Of a stretch of DNA of 64,000 nucleotides, positions 27,790 to 36,865 are shown piece after piece. Made by a program: the position numbers and the translations under genes. This stretch comes from JAJVID01 sp035275345 (GTDB lineage Bacteria > Acidobacteriota > Blastocatellia > RBC074), in NCBI GenBank assembly GCA_035275345.1, contig DATEMY010000594.1, forward strand, positions 14,940 through 78,939, read 5' to 3'. Within the stretch, counting starts at the first letter, position 1, and each line of letters opens with the position of its first letter. The notes beneath the pieces are model-generated. The model was not told where the DNA came from. It saw only the letters and a list, made by a program, of their open reading frames with translations, and searched no databases.

Positions 27790-29298
27790 ATGAGCGAAAA
27801 ACATTACCAGATCGAATTACCGCGGCGCCTGCTCCAACGCAGGACGCATTATGTCGAATCGGCGACAAACACGGCGCTTGCGCCGCAGAGATTGCTTTAC
27901 ATCGCTTATCAATTTGCGCCGAGTTTGGAGATGGGCGCGCGCTCCTGTGTTCAGATAGCGCGCCATCTGCCTGCATACGGATGGTCTCCAGTTGTGCTTA
28001 CGATCGATGAAAAATACGTCGAGGGACAATACCTTGGGCGCATCGATGAAGTAGCTCAACTCGGATTACCGGATGAGGTGGTCAGGACCCGGCTTCTGCC
28101 TCACCCCTTCGATCTGTATCGCTGGCTGAAAGCTTCACGCTCAGGTAACTCTCAGCGCGGCCGCGAGAATCGCGGAGACGCCACATCGATTGAAGTCGAT
28201 GCGCCGTTGCGCGCCAAGAACAGGTTGCGTCGTTTCCTCATCTCGACGCTGAGTATCCCTGACTTGTGCACTGGATGGATTTTCCCGGCCGTCATCGCCG
28301 GGCTGAAAGCGGCGCGACGCTCAGGAGCGCAACAACTCTTCTCATCAGGTCCCTTCTGGTCGAATCATCTCGTCGGGTTTGCGCTCTCCTATCTGACTGG
28401 ATTGCCATGGACCGCGCATTTTCGCGATCCCTGGGTCGCCGGCGCTCCTGAAAAGCCCGCCAGCGCGATCTCCGCTAAGATAAATGAATGGTTGGAGCGG
28501 ATAATCGTTACCCGCGCATCCGCTGTCATAAGCGTCACCGAGGAGCATTCAGATACTTTCCGATCGGTGTATCCATTCCTCTCCCCCGGTAAATTCATCA
28601 CCGTTCCGAACGGTTATGACAGCGACGAATGGGAAAATCTGCCGGCCGATATACAAGCCGACGAGAAAAGTAAAGAAAAGTTTTTGATTACTTACGCCGG
28701 AACATTTTATATCGAACGTGATCCGCAACCTTTGTTTAGAGCGATAAAGTCATTGATCGACGACGGGGAAATTGGGCGCGATCAGATTCAAGTAGATTTG
28801 ATCGGCTGGTGTGATACCAGTGAGGGACGCTCGGTGCGGGAGATGGCCGATGAATGTGGGGTGTGCGATTGCATTAATATCCTTGGTCCGCGCAGCCGAC
28901 CTGAGACTCTCTATCGGATGTCCCAAGCGAACCTGCTCCTCTTGCTGGCTGAACGGTTCGTCATACAAATACCGGGGAAGACCTATGAATACTTGCGAGC
29001 CGGCCGACCGATTTTGGCGCTCACATCGAAAGGCGCGCTCGCTAATTTTTTGAGAAGGATCGGTGGTGGTTGGGTCGTCGACCCAAAGGATGACGCCGGC
29101 ATCGTGTCGGCTTTGAAAGAGAGCGTCAGGCAATGGAAACAAGGACGACAAGGTCGCGTCGCTGATCAGTCTTTAGTCGCCGGCTTTGACCGTCGCGTTC
29201 TCGCCGGTCAATTAACGAAATTATTCGATCGTATAAGCGCTCAATCAAAACGGATCGCATCGGTACAGCGGACGCAAACCACCAGAAAACCAAAATGA
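27790..29298 (+). CDS. glycosyltransferase family 4 (GT-B)
   Basis: 502 residues. The start is typical of GT4 enzymes (LLYIAYQFAPSLEMGARSCV, HLPAYGWSPVVLTI). The linker region has LTGLPWTAHFRDPWVAGAPE and ASAVISVTEEHSDTF, then the donor-domain strand FLITYAGTFYIERDPQPLFR, LGPRSRPETLYRMSQANLLL and a P-G-K-T-Y-E-Y-L-R-A-G-R-P-I-L site equivalent to the E-x-x-A-x-G-x-P nucleotide-sugar motif. It likely adds a sugar to the lipid-linked repeat. The ATG lacks a clear ribosome binding site. The gene follows a 73-bp gap after the methyltransferase. Confidence 0.88.
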   Translation: MSEKHYQIELPRRLLQRRTHYVESATNTALAPQRLLYIAYQFAPSLEMGARSCVQIARHLPAYGWSPVVLTIDEKYVEGQYLGRIDEVAQLGLPDEVVRTRLLPHPFDLYRWLKASRSGNSQRGRENRGDATSIEVDAPLRAKNRLRRFLISTLSIPDLCTGWIFPAVIAGLKAARRSGAQQLFSSGPFWSNHLVGFALSYLTGLPWTAHFRDPWVAGAPEKPASAISAKINEWLERIIVTRASAVISVTEEHSDTFRSVYPFLSPGKFITVPNGYDSDEWENLPADIQADEKSKEKFLITYAGTFYIERDPQPLFRAIKSLIDDGEIGRDQIQVDLIGWCDTSEGRSVREMADECGVCDCINILGPRSRPETLYRMSQANLLLLLAERFVIQIPGKTYEYLRAGRPILALTSKGALANFLRRIGGGWVVDPKDDAGIVSALKESVRQWKQGRQGRVADQSLVAGFDRRVLAGQLTKLFDRISAQSKRIASVQRTQTTRKPK

Positions 29299-29306
29299 GG
29301 ATAACG

Positions 29307-29342
29307 ATGAGCGGAAACTCGATACAGGTAAGAAATGAGTGA
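29307..29342 (+). CDS. possible 11-residue leader peptide
   Basis: ATG 29307 preceded by GAGGATAAC opens an 11-codon frame (MSGNSIQVRNE) that ends at TGA 29340-29342, eight bases inside the next gene, whose own start lacks a good ribosome binding site. The arrangement would allow translational coupling. No homology can be judged at this size. Confidence 0.25.
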   Translation: MSGNSIQVRNE

Positions 29343-30963
29343 TTGTTTTCTACATATACGGCGCGAAGCGGACGGCTTTGAAATAGCGGGCCCGGCGGCG
29401 GGTATGGCCGGTCACAAGATACAAAACTCGGGGAGAACTGTACCCGACGGTATCTTTGCGGAATGGGCCTGGGATGGCGGTCGTCTTCAGATCCGTAATG
29501 ATAGATATGGCTTTCATCCAATATATTACTTCGCAAACCGTGACGAGATAGCCGTTTCTACCTCGATTGTCCGTTTGTTGGAGGCCGGCGCGCCGCGCAC
29601 GCTCGATGAAGCCGGATTGGCGGCATTCCTGAGACTCGGTTTTTTTCTGGGAGAAGACACTCCATTTCTGGCGATTCGCGCGTTGCCCCCATCTTCCGTA
29701 CTGGAATGGCAAAACGGCGAGCTTGCGGTTTCAGGACAGATCACGGTCATGAAGCCTTCTTCGCTCAGCCGCGGCGCCGCTATAGACGGTTACATATCGC
29801 TGTTCCGCGATGCGATACGACGGCGTCAACCATCCAATCCGAATGTCGTCGTACCCCTGAGTGGAGGGCATGATTCCCGGCATATTCTGCTCGAATTATG
29901 TCGGCAGAACAGTCCCCCCGATTTTTGCGTGACGGCGCGAGCTTTCCCGACGATAGAAGTTTACAACGAGTTTGAGGTGGCTTCGGCGCTGTGTCGATCA
30001 CTTGGTCTATCACATCTGACGCTTGACCAGCGCGGATCGATGGCGCAAGCGGAGCTCAACAAGAATTTGAGAACGGGCTTCTGTTCATTCGAGCATAATT
30101 GGTACCTGGTTGTCGCTGACCACTTGAATCGAACCGCCGGAGCGGTCTACGACGGCATCGGTGGCGATGTGCTTTCAGCAGGTCCATTCCTGTCGGAGAA
30201 GCGCGTCGATTTGTGCGAACGAGGACGCCTGAGGGAATTGTCTGACGATCTTATTTCAGTCATCACCGACCAGCTAATTGAAAACTCGCTTTGTCCGGAT
30301 CTGGCGCGCCGGCTCAATCCTGAGGTGGCCTTTGCGCGTTTTGAAACGGAGTTTCGAAAACACCTCGATGCGCCCGATCCCGTTAGCTCCTTCCATTTTT
30401 GGAACCGGACGCGGCGATCGATCTCGCTCTGTCCATACGGGTTGCTTCGAGATACGCGGGAGGTTTTCAGTCCATATCTGGATCACGAAGTTTTTGATTT
30501 GCTGGCGTCGCTGCCTGCCCGAATGTTTTTGGATCAGACCTTTCATACCGAGACGATTCAGCGCGCCTATCCTGAATTCGCTCATTTTCCATTTTCGGAG
30601 CGAAAGGACCCGGGCGGGTCGTATCGAAAGCCTTATCGGCTTTATGCGCTGGCCGCAATGCGCTATCTCCTCCGCGCGCGTTCGCATATCCTGCTTCGCG
30701 GCTCCTATTTCGTCCCGCGATTAATGCGCTGCCTGATAGATCGGAGCTATTTACCCGCCGCGGAATGGATCGGATCGTTCGCGCTGTTCCTCGCTCAATT
30801 GGAATCGATCATTGGCGTCTCAGCGCCGCCATCGGATCTACCTTCGTCGCCCGACGCGCCGGAACGAAGCAGGCAAGCAAGGCGACTAGCGCCAGCAGCA
30901 GCGCAATCACACCGAAAGTCGCCGGATCGGTGGCGCTCACGCCGAAGAGCAGATTCTTCATAG
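29335..30963 (+). CDS. asparagine-synthase-like protein with unusual C-terminus
   Basis: 542 residues as read. The N-terminal glutaminase-like domain keeps the NDRYGFHPIYYF turn but lacks the catalytic N-terminal Cys (it begins MSDC), so it should not use glutamine. The synthetase domain has the ATP-pyrophosphatase loop VVPLSGGHDSR (S176-S181) and the later segment FSPYLDHEVFDLLASLPARM, conserved in asparagine synthase relatives. Such proteins are frequent in EPS and exosortase-linked clusters and may amidate a uronic acid (inference). The last 50 or so residues, from about 30810, are read from the antisense of the permease gene and are Arg/Ser/Pro-rich, so the natural stop appears lost. Confidence 0.75.
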   Translation: MSDCFLHIRREADGFEIAGPAAGMAGHKIQNSGRTVPDGIFAEWAWDGGRLQIRNDRYGFHPIYYFANRDEIAVSTSIVRLLEAGAPRTLDEAGLAAFLRLGFFLGEDTPFLAIRALPPSSVLEWQNGELAVSGQITVMKPSSLSRGAAIDGYISLFRDAIRRRQPSNPNVVVPLSGGHDSRHILLELCRQNSPPDFCVTARAFPTIEVYNEFEVASALCRSLGLSHLTLDQRGSMAQAELNKNLRTGFCSFEHNWYLVVADHLNRTAGAVYDGIGGDVLSAGPFLSEKRVDLCERGRLRELSDDLISVITDQLIENSLCPDLARRLNPEVAFARFETEFRKHLDAPDPVSSFHFWNRTRRSISLCPYGLLRDTREVFSPYLDHEVFDLLASLPARMFLDQTFHTETIQRAYPEFAHFPFSERKDPGGSYRKPYRLYALAAMRYLLRARSHILLRGSYFVPRLMRCLIDRSYLPAAEWIGSFALFLAQLESIIGVSAPPSDLPSSPDAPERSRQARRLAPAAAQSHRKSPDRWRSRRRADSS

Positions 30964-33433
30964 TCCTCGTCACTGCAACCGACGCAATCAGTCCAAGCCC
31001 CACGCCGGCCAACGCCAGCTTCATTCCCTGTCCAATCACCAATCTGAGCACATTGCCAGGCGAGGCGCCGAGCGCCATCCGAACGCCGATTTCGCGCGTG
31101 CGCTGAGCGACCGCGTATGACATCAATCCGTAAATCCCGATACTGGCGAGCGCAAGCGCTACGACGGCGAAGACGGTCAGCAAAAGCATGGAAAAACGCC
31201 GGGCAGCGACTGATTGCGCTAAGATCTGTTCCATCGTGCGCACATTGAAGACGGCCTGATCTTTATTCAAGGCCGCAATCTGGGCGCGCACCGCCGAGGC
31301 CAGGCTCGACGGTTCGGTATCGGTGCGCGTCAGCAGATTGATGCGCCGGACGCTATTGGGCAGCGTCTGCAACGGAGTCTGATTGAAATTGGTGTAAAAC
31401 TGGGCGACTGGCGATTGTCCCTCCAGGCTGTAAGGTTCGACGTGCCGGACGACGCCCACGATCTCTAAACTCGGCGAGTCGGTAGACTGCTTCAATCGCT
31501 TTCCGATCGGGTCTTCCTTGGGAAAGTGTCGCCGGGCGAGCGCTTCGTCAATGACGATCACCCTCCGGCTGTCTCGACTGTCCTCGGCGGTGAAGAGCCG
31601 GCCTTTTATCAACTCAATGCCCATCGCCCGGAAATAATCGGGACTCACGGTATAGCGAATGCCAAAGCCCTTATTGTCGGGCTCCGTCCGTCCCTCAATT
31701 ATGAAACCCGGGTGGTTCGCCCCCCCAAATGGAAGCCCGTTCGACACAGCGACTGATTTAACGCCGGGCAGGTTGCGGACTTTCTGCTGCAACTGTTCGA
31801 AGAAGTTCGCCACCTGCTGACCATCAGGGTTATTGACGGTGACTTGCATCGTGAGCAGGTTCTGCGCTTTGAAGCCCGGATCAACCTGTAGCACGCGCCG
31901 AAAGCTCTGAATGAGCAAACCCGCGCTGACCAACAGCGTCAGCGTCAGGGCGACTTCACCGGCCACCAGCGCGCTGCGAAGCCGCTGGCGGGGCCCGGAT
32001 GAACCCCGTTCTCCTTCCTTTAACCCTTCAATCAGATTCGGGCGTGAGGCTTGCAATGCCGGAGCCAGGCCGAATAGCAAACCGGTCAGGAGCGAGACGA
32101 CGATCGTGAAGACCAACACCGGAGCGTCACCCCGGGCTTCATGCAGGCGCGGGATGCCCTCAGGCAAATGCCCGGCGATAAAACTCGTCCCCCAGAGCGA
32201 GAGTAGTATCCCCAGAGCGGCGCCCAACGTGGCCAACAGAGCGCTCTCGGTTAGCAGTTGACGTACTATCGTGGCGCGGCTGGCGCCGAGCGCCACACGC
32301 AACGCCATCTCCGAGGCGCGCCCGGACGCGCGCACGAGCAAGAGATTGGCGACGTTGGCGCAGGCGATCAATAAAACCAGGCCGACCGAGCCCTGCAAAA
32401 TCAACAGCGGCTGTCGCACGTCGCCGACAAAGCTTTCGTGCAGCGGCGTCAGGCGCGCGCGCCGTCCTTTGTTGCTCTGCGGATACTGTTGTTCCAGACG
32501 CGCGGCTATCATATTCAACTCCGTCTCCGCCTGCCGCTCCGACACGTTCGGTTTCAAACGCGCCAGGACGTCGGTCCCCGGATCTGCGCCGCGCTGCTTG
32601 AAGCGTTCCGCCGAGAGACCGATGGGCACGGATACATCGGCTTCCGCCCCGAACCGGAAATCCGCCGGAGTAATCCCGATTACGGTGAAGCTTTGATTGT
32701 TAAGCGTGAGCTGTCGCCCAATGACGCCTGGATCCTCGCCGAACCTGCGACGCCAGACTCCGTAACTCAGGATCACCGCCGGAGTGGCGTCCGGACGGTC
32801 TTCTTCAGCGCGAAAGTCGCGCCCAACGAGCGGCTTGATTCCCAGTGTGGAGAAGAACTCCGCCGAAACCAGCCGCCCCTCCAAGCGTTCCGGTTCGCCG
32901 CCGCCGGTGAAGTTGAAACTCTCGTTCTCGCGCACCGCCACCATTGAATCGAAGAGCGTGTTCTGCGCGCGCCAATCGGCGAAGTTGGGATATGAGGGAG
33001 AGAAGCCCCCGGCGCCGTAATGCTCTTGCAAGATCACCAGGCGCTCGGGCTCTTTATATGGAAACGGGCGTAGGAGAACCGCATTGACAATGCTGAAGAT
33101 CGCGGTGTTCGCGCCGATCCCCAGCGCCAACGTCAAGACAGCGATCAAGGTGAAGCCGGGTCGTGTCCGCAGCGTTCGCGCGCCGTAGCGCAGGTCTCGC
33201 CACAACTCTTCGATCCATCGTACCCCGCGAGCGTCGCGGCTCCGCTCTTTCGCTTGTTCCATCCCGCCGAAACGCTTGAAGGCCTCGCGGCTGGCCTCCT
33301 CCGGACTCATCCCCAGGCGGATGTTCTGCTCGGTCTGTCGCTCGATGTGGTAGCGCATCTCCTCGTCGAGTTCACGTTCGGCTTGCGGTCTGCGCAGCAA
33401 CGCTCGCAGCGCAGTCTTCAATCTGCTCAGCAT
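30809..33433 (-). CDS. MacB-like ABC transporter permease (acidobacterial duplicated orphan permease)
   Basis: 874 residues. An N-terminal soluble helical domain (LDEEMRYHIERQTEQNIRLG, SREAFKRFGGMEQAKERSRD) precedes FTLIAVLTLALGIGANTAIF, the opening of the ADOP family. Two MacB periplasmic core regions and two FtsX domains follow; the first has LLLVRASGRASEMALRVALG and the second SYAVAQRTREIGVRMALG. The end P-M-A-A-L-R-R-Q is a complete ADOP terminus. No ATPase gene is adjacent, as is usual for these orphans, whose substrate is unknown. It converges on the asparagine-synthase-like gene and overlaps it by 155 bp. Confidence 0.93.
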   Translation of the reverse strand: MLSRLKTALRALLRRPQAERELDEEMRYHIERQTEQNIRLGMSPEEASREAFKRFGGMEQAKERSRDARGVRWIEELWRDLRYGARTLRTRPGFTLIAVLTLALGIGANTAIFSIVNAVLLRPFPYKEPERLVILQEHYGAGGFSPSYPNFADWRAQNTLFDSMVAVRENESFNFTGGGEPERLEGRLVSAEFFSTLGIKPLVGRDFRAEEDRPDATPAVILSYGVWRRRFGEDPGVIGRQLTLNNQSFTVIGITPADFRFGAEADVSVPIGLSAERFKQRGADPGTDVLARLKPNVSERQAETELNMIAARLEQQYPQSNKGRRARLTPLHESFVGDVRQPLLILQGSVGLVLLIACANVANLLLVRASGRASEMALRVALGASRATIVRQLLTESALLATLGAALGILLSLWGTSFIAGHLPEGIPRLHEARGDAPVLVFTIVVSLLTGLLFGLAPALQASRPNLIEGLKEGERGSSGPRQRLRSALVAGEVALTLTLLVSAGLLIQSFRRVLQVDPGFKAQNLLTMQVTVNNPDGQQVANFFEQLQQKVRNLPGVKSVAVSNGLPFGGANHPGFIIEGRTEPDNKGFGIRYTVSPDYFRAMGIELIKGRLFTAEDSRDSRRVIVIDEALARRHFPKEDPIGKRLKQSTDSPSLEIVGVVRHVEPYSLEGQSPVAQFYTNFNQTPLQTLPNSVRRINLLTRTDTEPSSLASAVRAQIAALNKDQAVFNVRTMEQILAQSVAARRFSMLLLTVFAVVALALASIGIYGLMSYAVAQRTREIGVRMALGASPGNVLRLVIGQGMKLALAGVGLGLIASVAVTRTMKNLLFGVSATDPATFGVIALLLALVALLACFVPARRATKVDPMAALRRQ

Positions 33434-33565
33434 TATGGATCACCTCTCGTTTTTCGATAGGGCAGAGGGTAAGGGCTGTCCAATCGGATGTCAATAGGAA
33501 GAGGTTGGTTATGTCTCGGCCTCAGAAGACAGGTCTGCGGTTGACGGGAAGCCGATTTGCGACAA

Positions 33566-33681
33566 ACAGGAAAATGGCGGACAGGGAAATGGCAGACAGG
33601 AAAATACGGGAAAAGAAAACAAACAATGACATTCCATGTCTGTCTGCCATTTTCCTGTCTGTCAGTTTTCTGTCCGCCATT
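33566..33681. repeat. imperfect hairpin built from 15-bp tandem repeats
   Basis: Three tandem 15-mers (ACAGGAAAATGGCGG-like) occupy 33566-33610. The segment 33573-33605 is a reverse complement of 33649-33681 with 4 mismatches in 33 bp, around a 43-bp A/C-rich loop. It lies between the permease start and the broken methyltransferase gene. Confidence 0.75.
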
Positions 33682-33719
33682 AGCCGGAGGGCGGCTCCGC
33701 TCGAAGCAGACTGATTCTT

Positions 33720-34508
33720 TTACTTTGGTTTCCGCGCGCGGATATGGAGGAAGTAGGCCACGACCTGCGCGTCTTGCATGTCTGGGCAGACTCGGACGGT
33801 TTCGTCGTTCGGTCGCGGCTCTTCGATGCGCTCAAGGCGAAAGCCAGTTTCGATCAGCAGATTCAGCCACTGGCTCACGGTTCGTGTGAAGCGGGGTGTC
33901 TTGAACTTCGGCAATCCCTGCTTCGCCTCCGGCGGCGCAGCTCCGAAGAGCTACTCTGAGATCTCTCCGCTGAGATTTCGGAAGTAGTCGCCGACCTCAA
34001 TCGCATATGTCATGCGGTTTTCGTCGCGCAGATTTCTGCGATGGGGCGTATCGAAGCAGGGATGGGTGATGGAGAACTGCAGAAACCCACGGGGCTTCAG
34101 GACGCGATAAGCGTCGGCGAGCGCGCGGTCTGTTTCGGGAATGTCCATCAAGCTCATGAAGGCCGTGGCGAAGTCGAACGCCGCGTCGGCAAACGGCAGT
34201 TCCACGGCGCTGGCGACCCGATAGTCGATGCCCAATGGGTCTTGTTCCTCCAATTGTTTGGCATGCGCTATAAAATTCTCCGAAATGTCGATGGCTGTTA
34301 CCAGGGCTCGACGTTGGGCCAGCAACCTTGTGTTGTGACCTTCTCCACAACCAATATCCAGACCTGAAAGTCCTGTCACGTCCGGCAGCATTGCGAAGAA
34401 GGCTGGTGTGTTGAGGTAGTCCCGATAGACGTCAAAACCGGCTCGCGACAGTTTCGTCCAGGCCTCAGCGTTGGCGTTCCAAAAACGCCCTACTTCTTCG
34501 TGATCCAT
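33720..34508 (-). pseudogene. class I methyltransferase interrupted by an in-frame TAG
   Basis: The frame starts at ATG 34508 (MDHEEVGRFWNANAEAWTKL) and stops at TAG 33951-33953 after 185 residues. The same frame then continues without another stop to TAA at 33720, encoding LFGAAPPEAKQGLPKFKTPR and a C-terminal domain (SQWLNLLIETGFRLERIEEP, QVVAYFLHIRARKP) that relatives carry in one piece. Motif I is SGLDIGCGEGHNTRLLA. From family recollection the stop replaces a Trp (TGG to TAG). Either a recent nonsense mutation, a sequencing error, or suppression. Without the second part the substrate-side cap would be missing. It stands alone between two intergenic spacers. Confidence 0.85.
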
Positions 34509-34699
34509 TTCAGTTCACCCTCTTCCTTCCAGATAGATTCTGTATATAGACATTGGAACTTAGGAAAGAGTCAAGCGCCAATTTTTCTTGCAAGCCTTTG
34601 CGGTCATGCCCGTTCATGCAGCGCCACGATTAATATTCTGAATCCAAATACTGATCAACCGCTCGCTTTGCCGGGAAATTTATTATCGCGGAGGTTCCC

Positions 34700-36865
34700 A
34701 TGCCAGCCAGACCCGGCGCCCCATTGTTGTTGTTGGGATTTTTTCTTGCCGCGCTTTGCGCCGCGGCCACATTCCTCGACCGGCCAGCCGCTTCTGCGCA
34801 AGTCATTGCTGCGAAAGATAAAATTACGCAGGGGCAATTGCGGATACTTGGCGCGCAAGGCAGGCCAGGCGGCCTATGCCCGCTAAAACATACCGACGTG
34901 AAGGCTGAAATCAGCGGCTTTCTTGCGCGCGTCACTCTCACGCAGGAGTTTTATAATCCGAAGGAGCAGGAGATCGAGGCGGTCTATCTTTTCCCCTTGC
35001 CGACGCGTTCCGCAGTGGATCAGTTGACGATGGATGTCGGCGGGCGGGTGATCCGCGGCGAGATCAAGCGTCGCGAGGAAGCGCAGTGGCTCTTTGCGCA
35101 AGCGCGCAAGGAAGGCCGCGTCGCCGCGCTCCTGGATCAGGAGCGACCGAATCTCTTCACCCAGTCGGTCACTAACATCCCGCCGGAGGCCGCCGTCAAA
35201 GTGACGATCAGTTATGTCGAGACGCTTACTTATGAAGACGGCGTCTATGAGTTCACGTTTCCAATGGTCGCGGGCTCACGCTACATCCCCGGCGATAAGA
35301 AGCCAGGCGCCGAGCCGGACAAGGGGAAACAGGCCACAGTGGGAACCGATCAGGTCCCAGTCGCCGCGCGCATCACTCTGCAGCGCCTGCCCAAGGGGAT
35401 GCGGCCAGGCCACGAAATCTCGCTCGAAGTCGTAATCGACAGCGGCGTCCCGTTGGAGCAGGTCAGGTCGGAATTGCACGAGATCGAAGTCGACCGCGAC
35501 AGCCATCATCAAGCCGTCGTCAGGCTCAAAGAGAAGGCCGTGATTCTCGACCGTGACTTTACTCTGCGGTTCGGAGTAGGCGGTTTGCAGATCGCCGACG
35601 CTGTGCTGGCTCATCGAGACGAAAGAGGCGGCTATTTCACGTTGATGCTGCAACCGCCAACTCGCGTCGCGGCGGATGACGTCACTCCGAAGGAACTAGT
35701 TTTCGTCCTGGACACATCCGGATCAATGGAGGGATTGCCGATCGAGACGGCGAAGCGCGTGATTCGCCTCGCGCTCGATGGGTTATATGAACACGACACT
35801 TTCAACCTCATCACGTTCGCCGGAGATACTCACGTTCTGTTCGATAAACCCGTCCTGGCGACCAGAGAGAATCTGCTGAAAGCGAAGGGGTTATTGGACG
35901 GGAAGCAGGGAAGCGGCGGAACCGAGATGATGAAAGCGATTCGCGCGGCGCTGGCCGATACCGACGCGCAAGATCACATCCGCATAGTCTGCTTCCTGAC
36001 AGACGGAGATGTCGGCAATGACATGGAGATCATCAGCGAGGCGCAACGGCATCCGAAGGCCCGCGTCTTCTCGTTCGGGATCGGCAATTCGGTCAACCGT
36101 TTCCTGCTCGACAAATTGGCCGAACTGGGGCGCGGCGAAGCCGAATATGTCTTTCTGAATCGCGGCGACCGGAAAGACGCGGAGGAGGCGGCCGCCGCCG
36201 CCAAACGGTTTTACGAACGAGTGCGCGCGCCGCTGTTGACCGACATCAGCGTGGATTGGAATGGGTTGCCGGTGGAGGACGTCTATCCCAAGCGGCTGCC
36301 CGATCTGTTCAGCGCCAAACCGCTCTTCATCACGGGTCGCTATACGGGCGGCGCGAGCGGCGTCATACGGTTGCGCGGCCGAGCCGCCGGCGCCGATTCT
36401 TTACGCGAGATCAATGTCGACTTGCCGGAATCGGAAGAGCGCCATGGCGCGCTGGCGTCGCTCTGGGCGCGCACTCGGATTGACAGTTTGATGGCGCAGG
36501 ATTACAGGGGATTGCAAACCGGCAATGTGCGAAAGGATATTGAAGAGGAGATCACGCTACTCGGACTCGACTACCGTCTGATGACACAGTTCACTTCATT
36601 CATTGCCGTCGGTGAACCCGCAACCTCCACGAGTGGAGCGCCAGAACGAGTCGCCGTTCCCGTGGCCGCGCCGAATGGAACGGCAATGAATAGACCCCCT
36701 GGCATATATTCGACCGTGACCGTCACGGCCAGTTCTCCCACGCTCGATACCAGCAGCGTGGAGATCGCCGCAACGATTGAGGAACGGCGCCTGGACCAGT
36801 TGCCGCTGAATATGGGGCAGCCGACCGAATTGGCGAAGCTGACTCCGGGCGCGGCGCCTGCCTGA
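34700..36865 (+). CDS. VIT and VWA domain protein ending in a TonB-receptor plug start
   Basis: 721 residues to the TGA at 36863-36865; GCGGAGGTTCCC precedes the ATG. Signal peptide GAPLLLLGFFLAALCAAATF. The VIT domain is at about residues 50-185 (LTQEFYNPKEQEIEAVYLFP, SVTNIPPEAAVKVTISY). The VWA domain is at about residues 330-510, with an intact metal site DTSGS at 338-342. After the VWA region comes a Pro/Ala linker, then VTVTASSPTLDTSSVEIAAT and RLDQLPLNMGQ...AKLTPGA, the exact opening of an Oar-receptor plug. The frame continues past the single TGA into a full receptor barrel (next entry), so this is the N-terminal half of a fused protein or of its pseudogene. VIT/VWA proteins bind partners through the metal site; here the domains would be periplasmic. 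Confidence 0.85.
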   Translation: MPARPGAPLLLLGFFLAALCAAATFLDRPAASAQVIAAKDKITQGQLRILGAQGRPGGLCPLKHTDVKAEISGFLARVTLTQEFYNPKEQEIEAVYLFPLPTRSAVDQLTMDVGGRVIRGEIKRREEAQWLFAQARKEGRVAALLDQERPNLFTQSVTNIPPEAAVKVTISYVETLTYEDGVYEFTFPMVAGSRYIPGDKKPGAEPDKGKQATVGTDQVPVAARITLQRLPKGMRPGHEISLEVVIDSGVPLEQVRSELHEIEVDRDSHHQAVVRLKEKAVILDRDFTLRFGVGGLQIADAVLAHRDERGGYFTLMLQPPTRVAADDVTPKELVFVLDTSGSMEGLPIETAKRVIRLALDGLYEHDTFNLITFAGDTHVLFDKPVLATRENLLKAKGLLDGKQGSGGTEMMKAIRAALADTDAQDHIRIVCFLTDGDVGNDMEIISEAQRHPKARVFSFGIGNSVNRFLLDKLAELGRGEAEYVFLNRGDRKDAEEAAAAAKRFYERVRAPLLTDISVDWNGLPVEDVYPKRLPDLFSAKPLFITGRYTGGASGVIRLRGRAAGADSLREINVDLPESEERHGALASLWARTRIDSLMAQDYRGLQTGNVRKDIEEEITLLGLDYRLMTQFTSFIAVGEPATSTSGAPERVAVPVAAPNGTAMNRPPGIYSTVTVTASSPTLDTSSVEIAATIEERRLDQLPLNMGQPTELAKLTPGAAPA

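Noticed and set aside
33951..33953. Pyrrolysine codon
   Set aside because: The gene is not a methylamine methyltransferase and nothing in the window suggests a pyl system; a Trp-to-stop change is simpler.
36863..36865. Selenocysteine codon
   Set aside because: The position in an Oar plug is not a redox site and no SECIS-like stem-loop was recognised right after the TGA; mutation or error is more likely.
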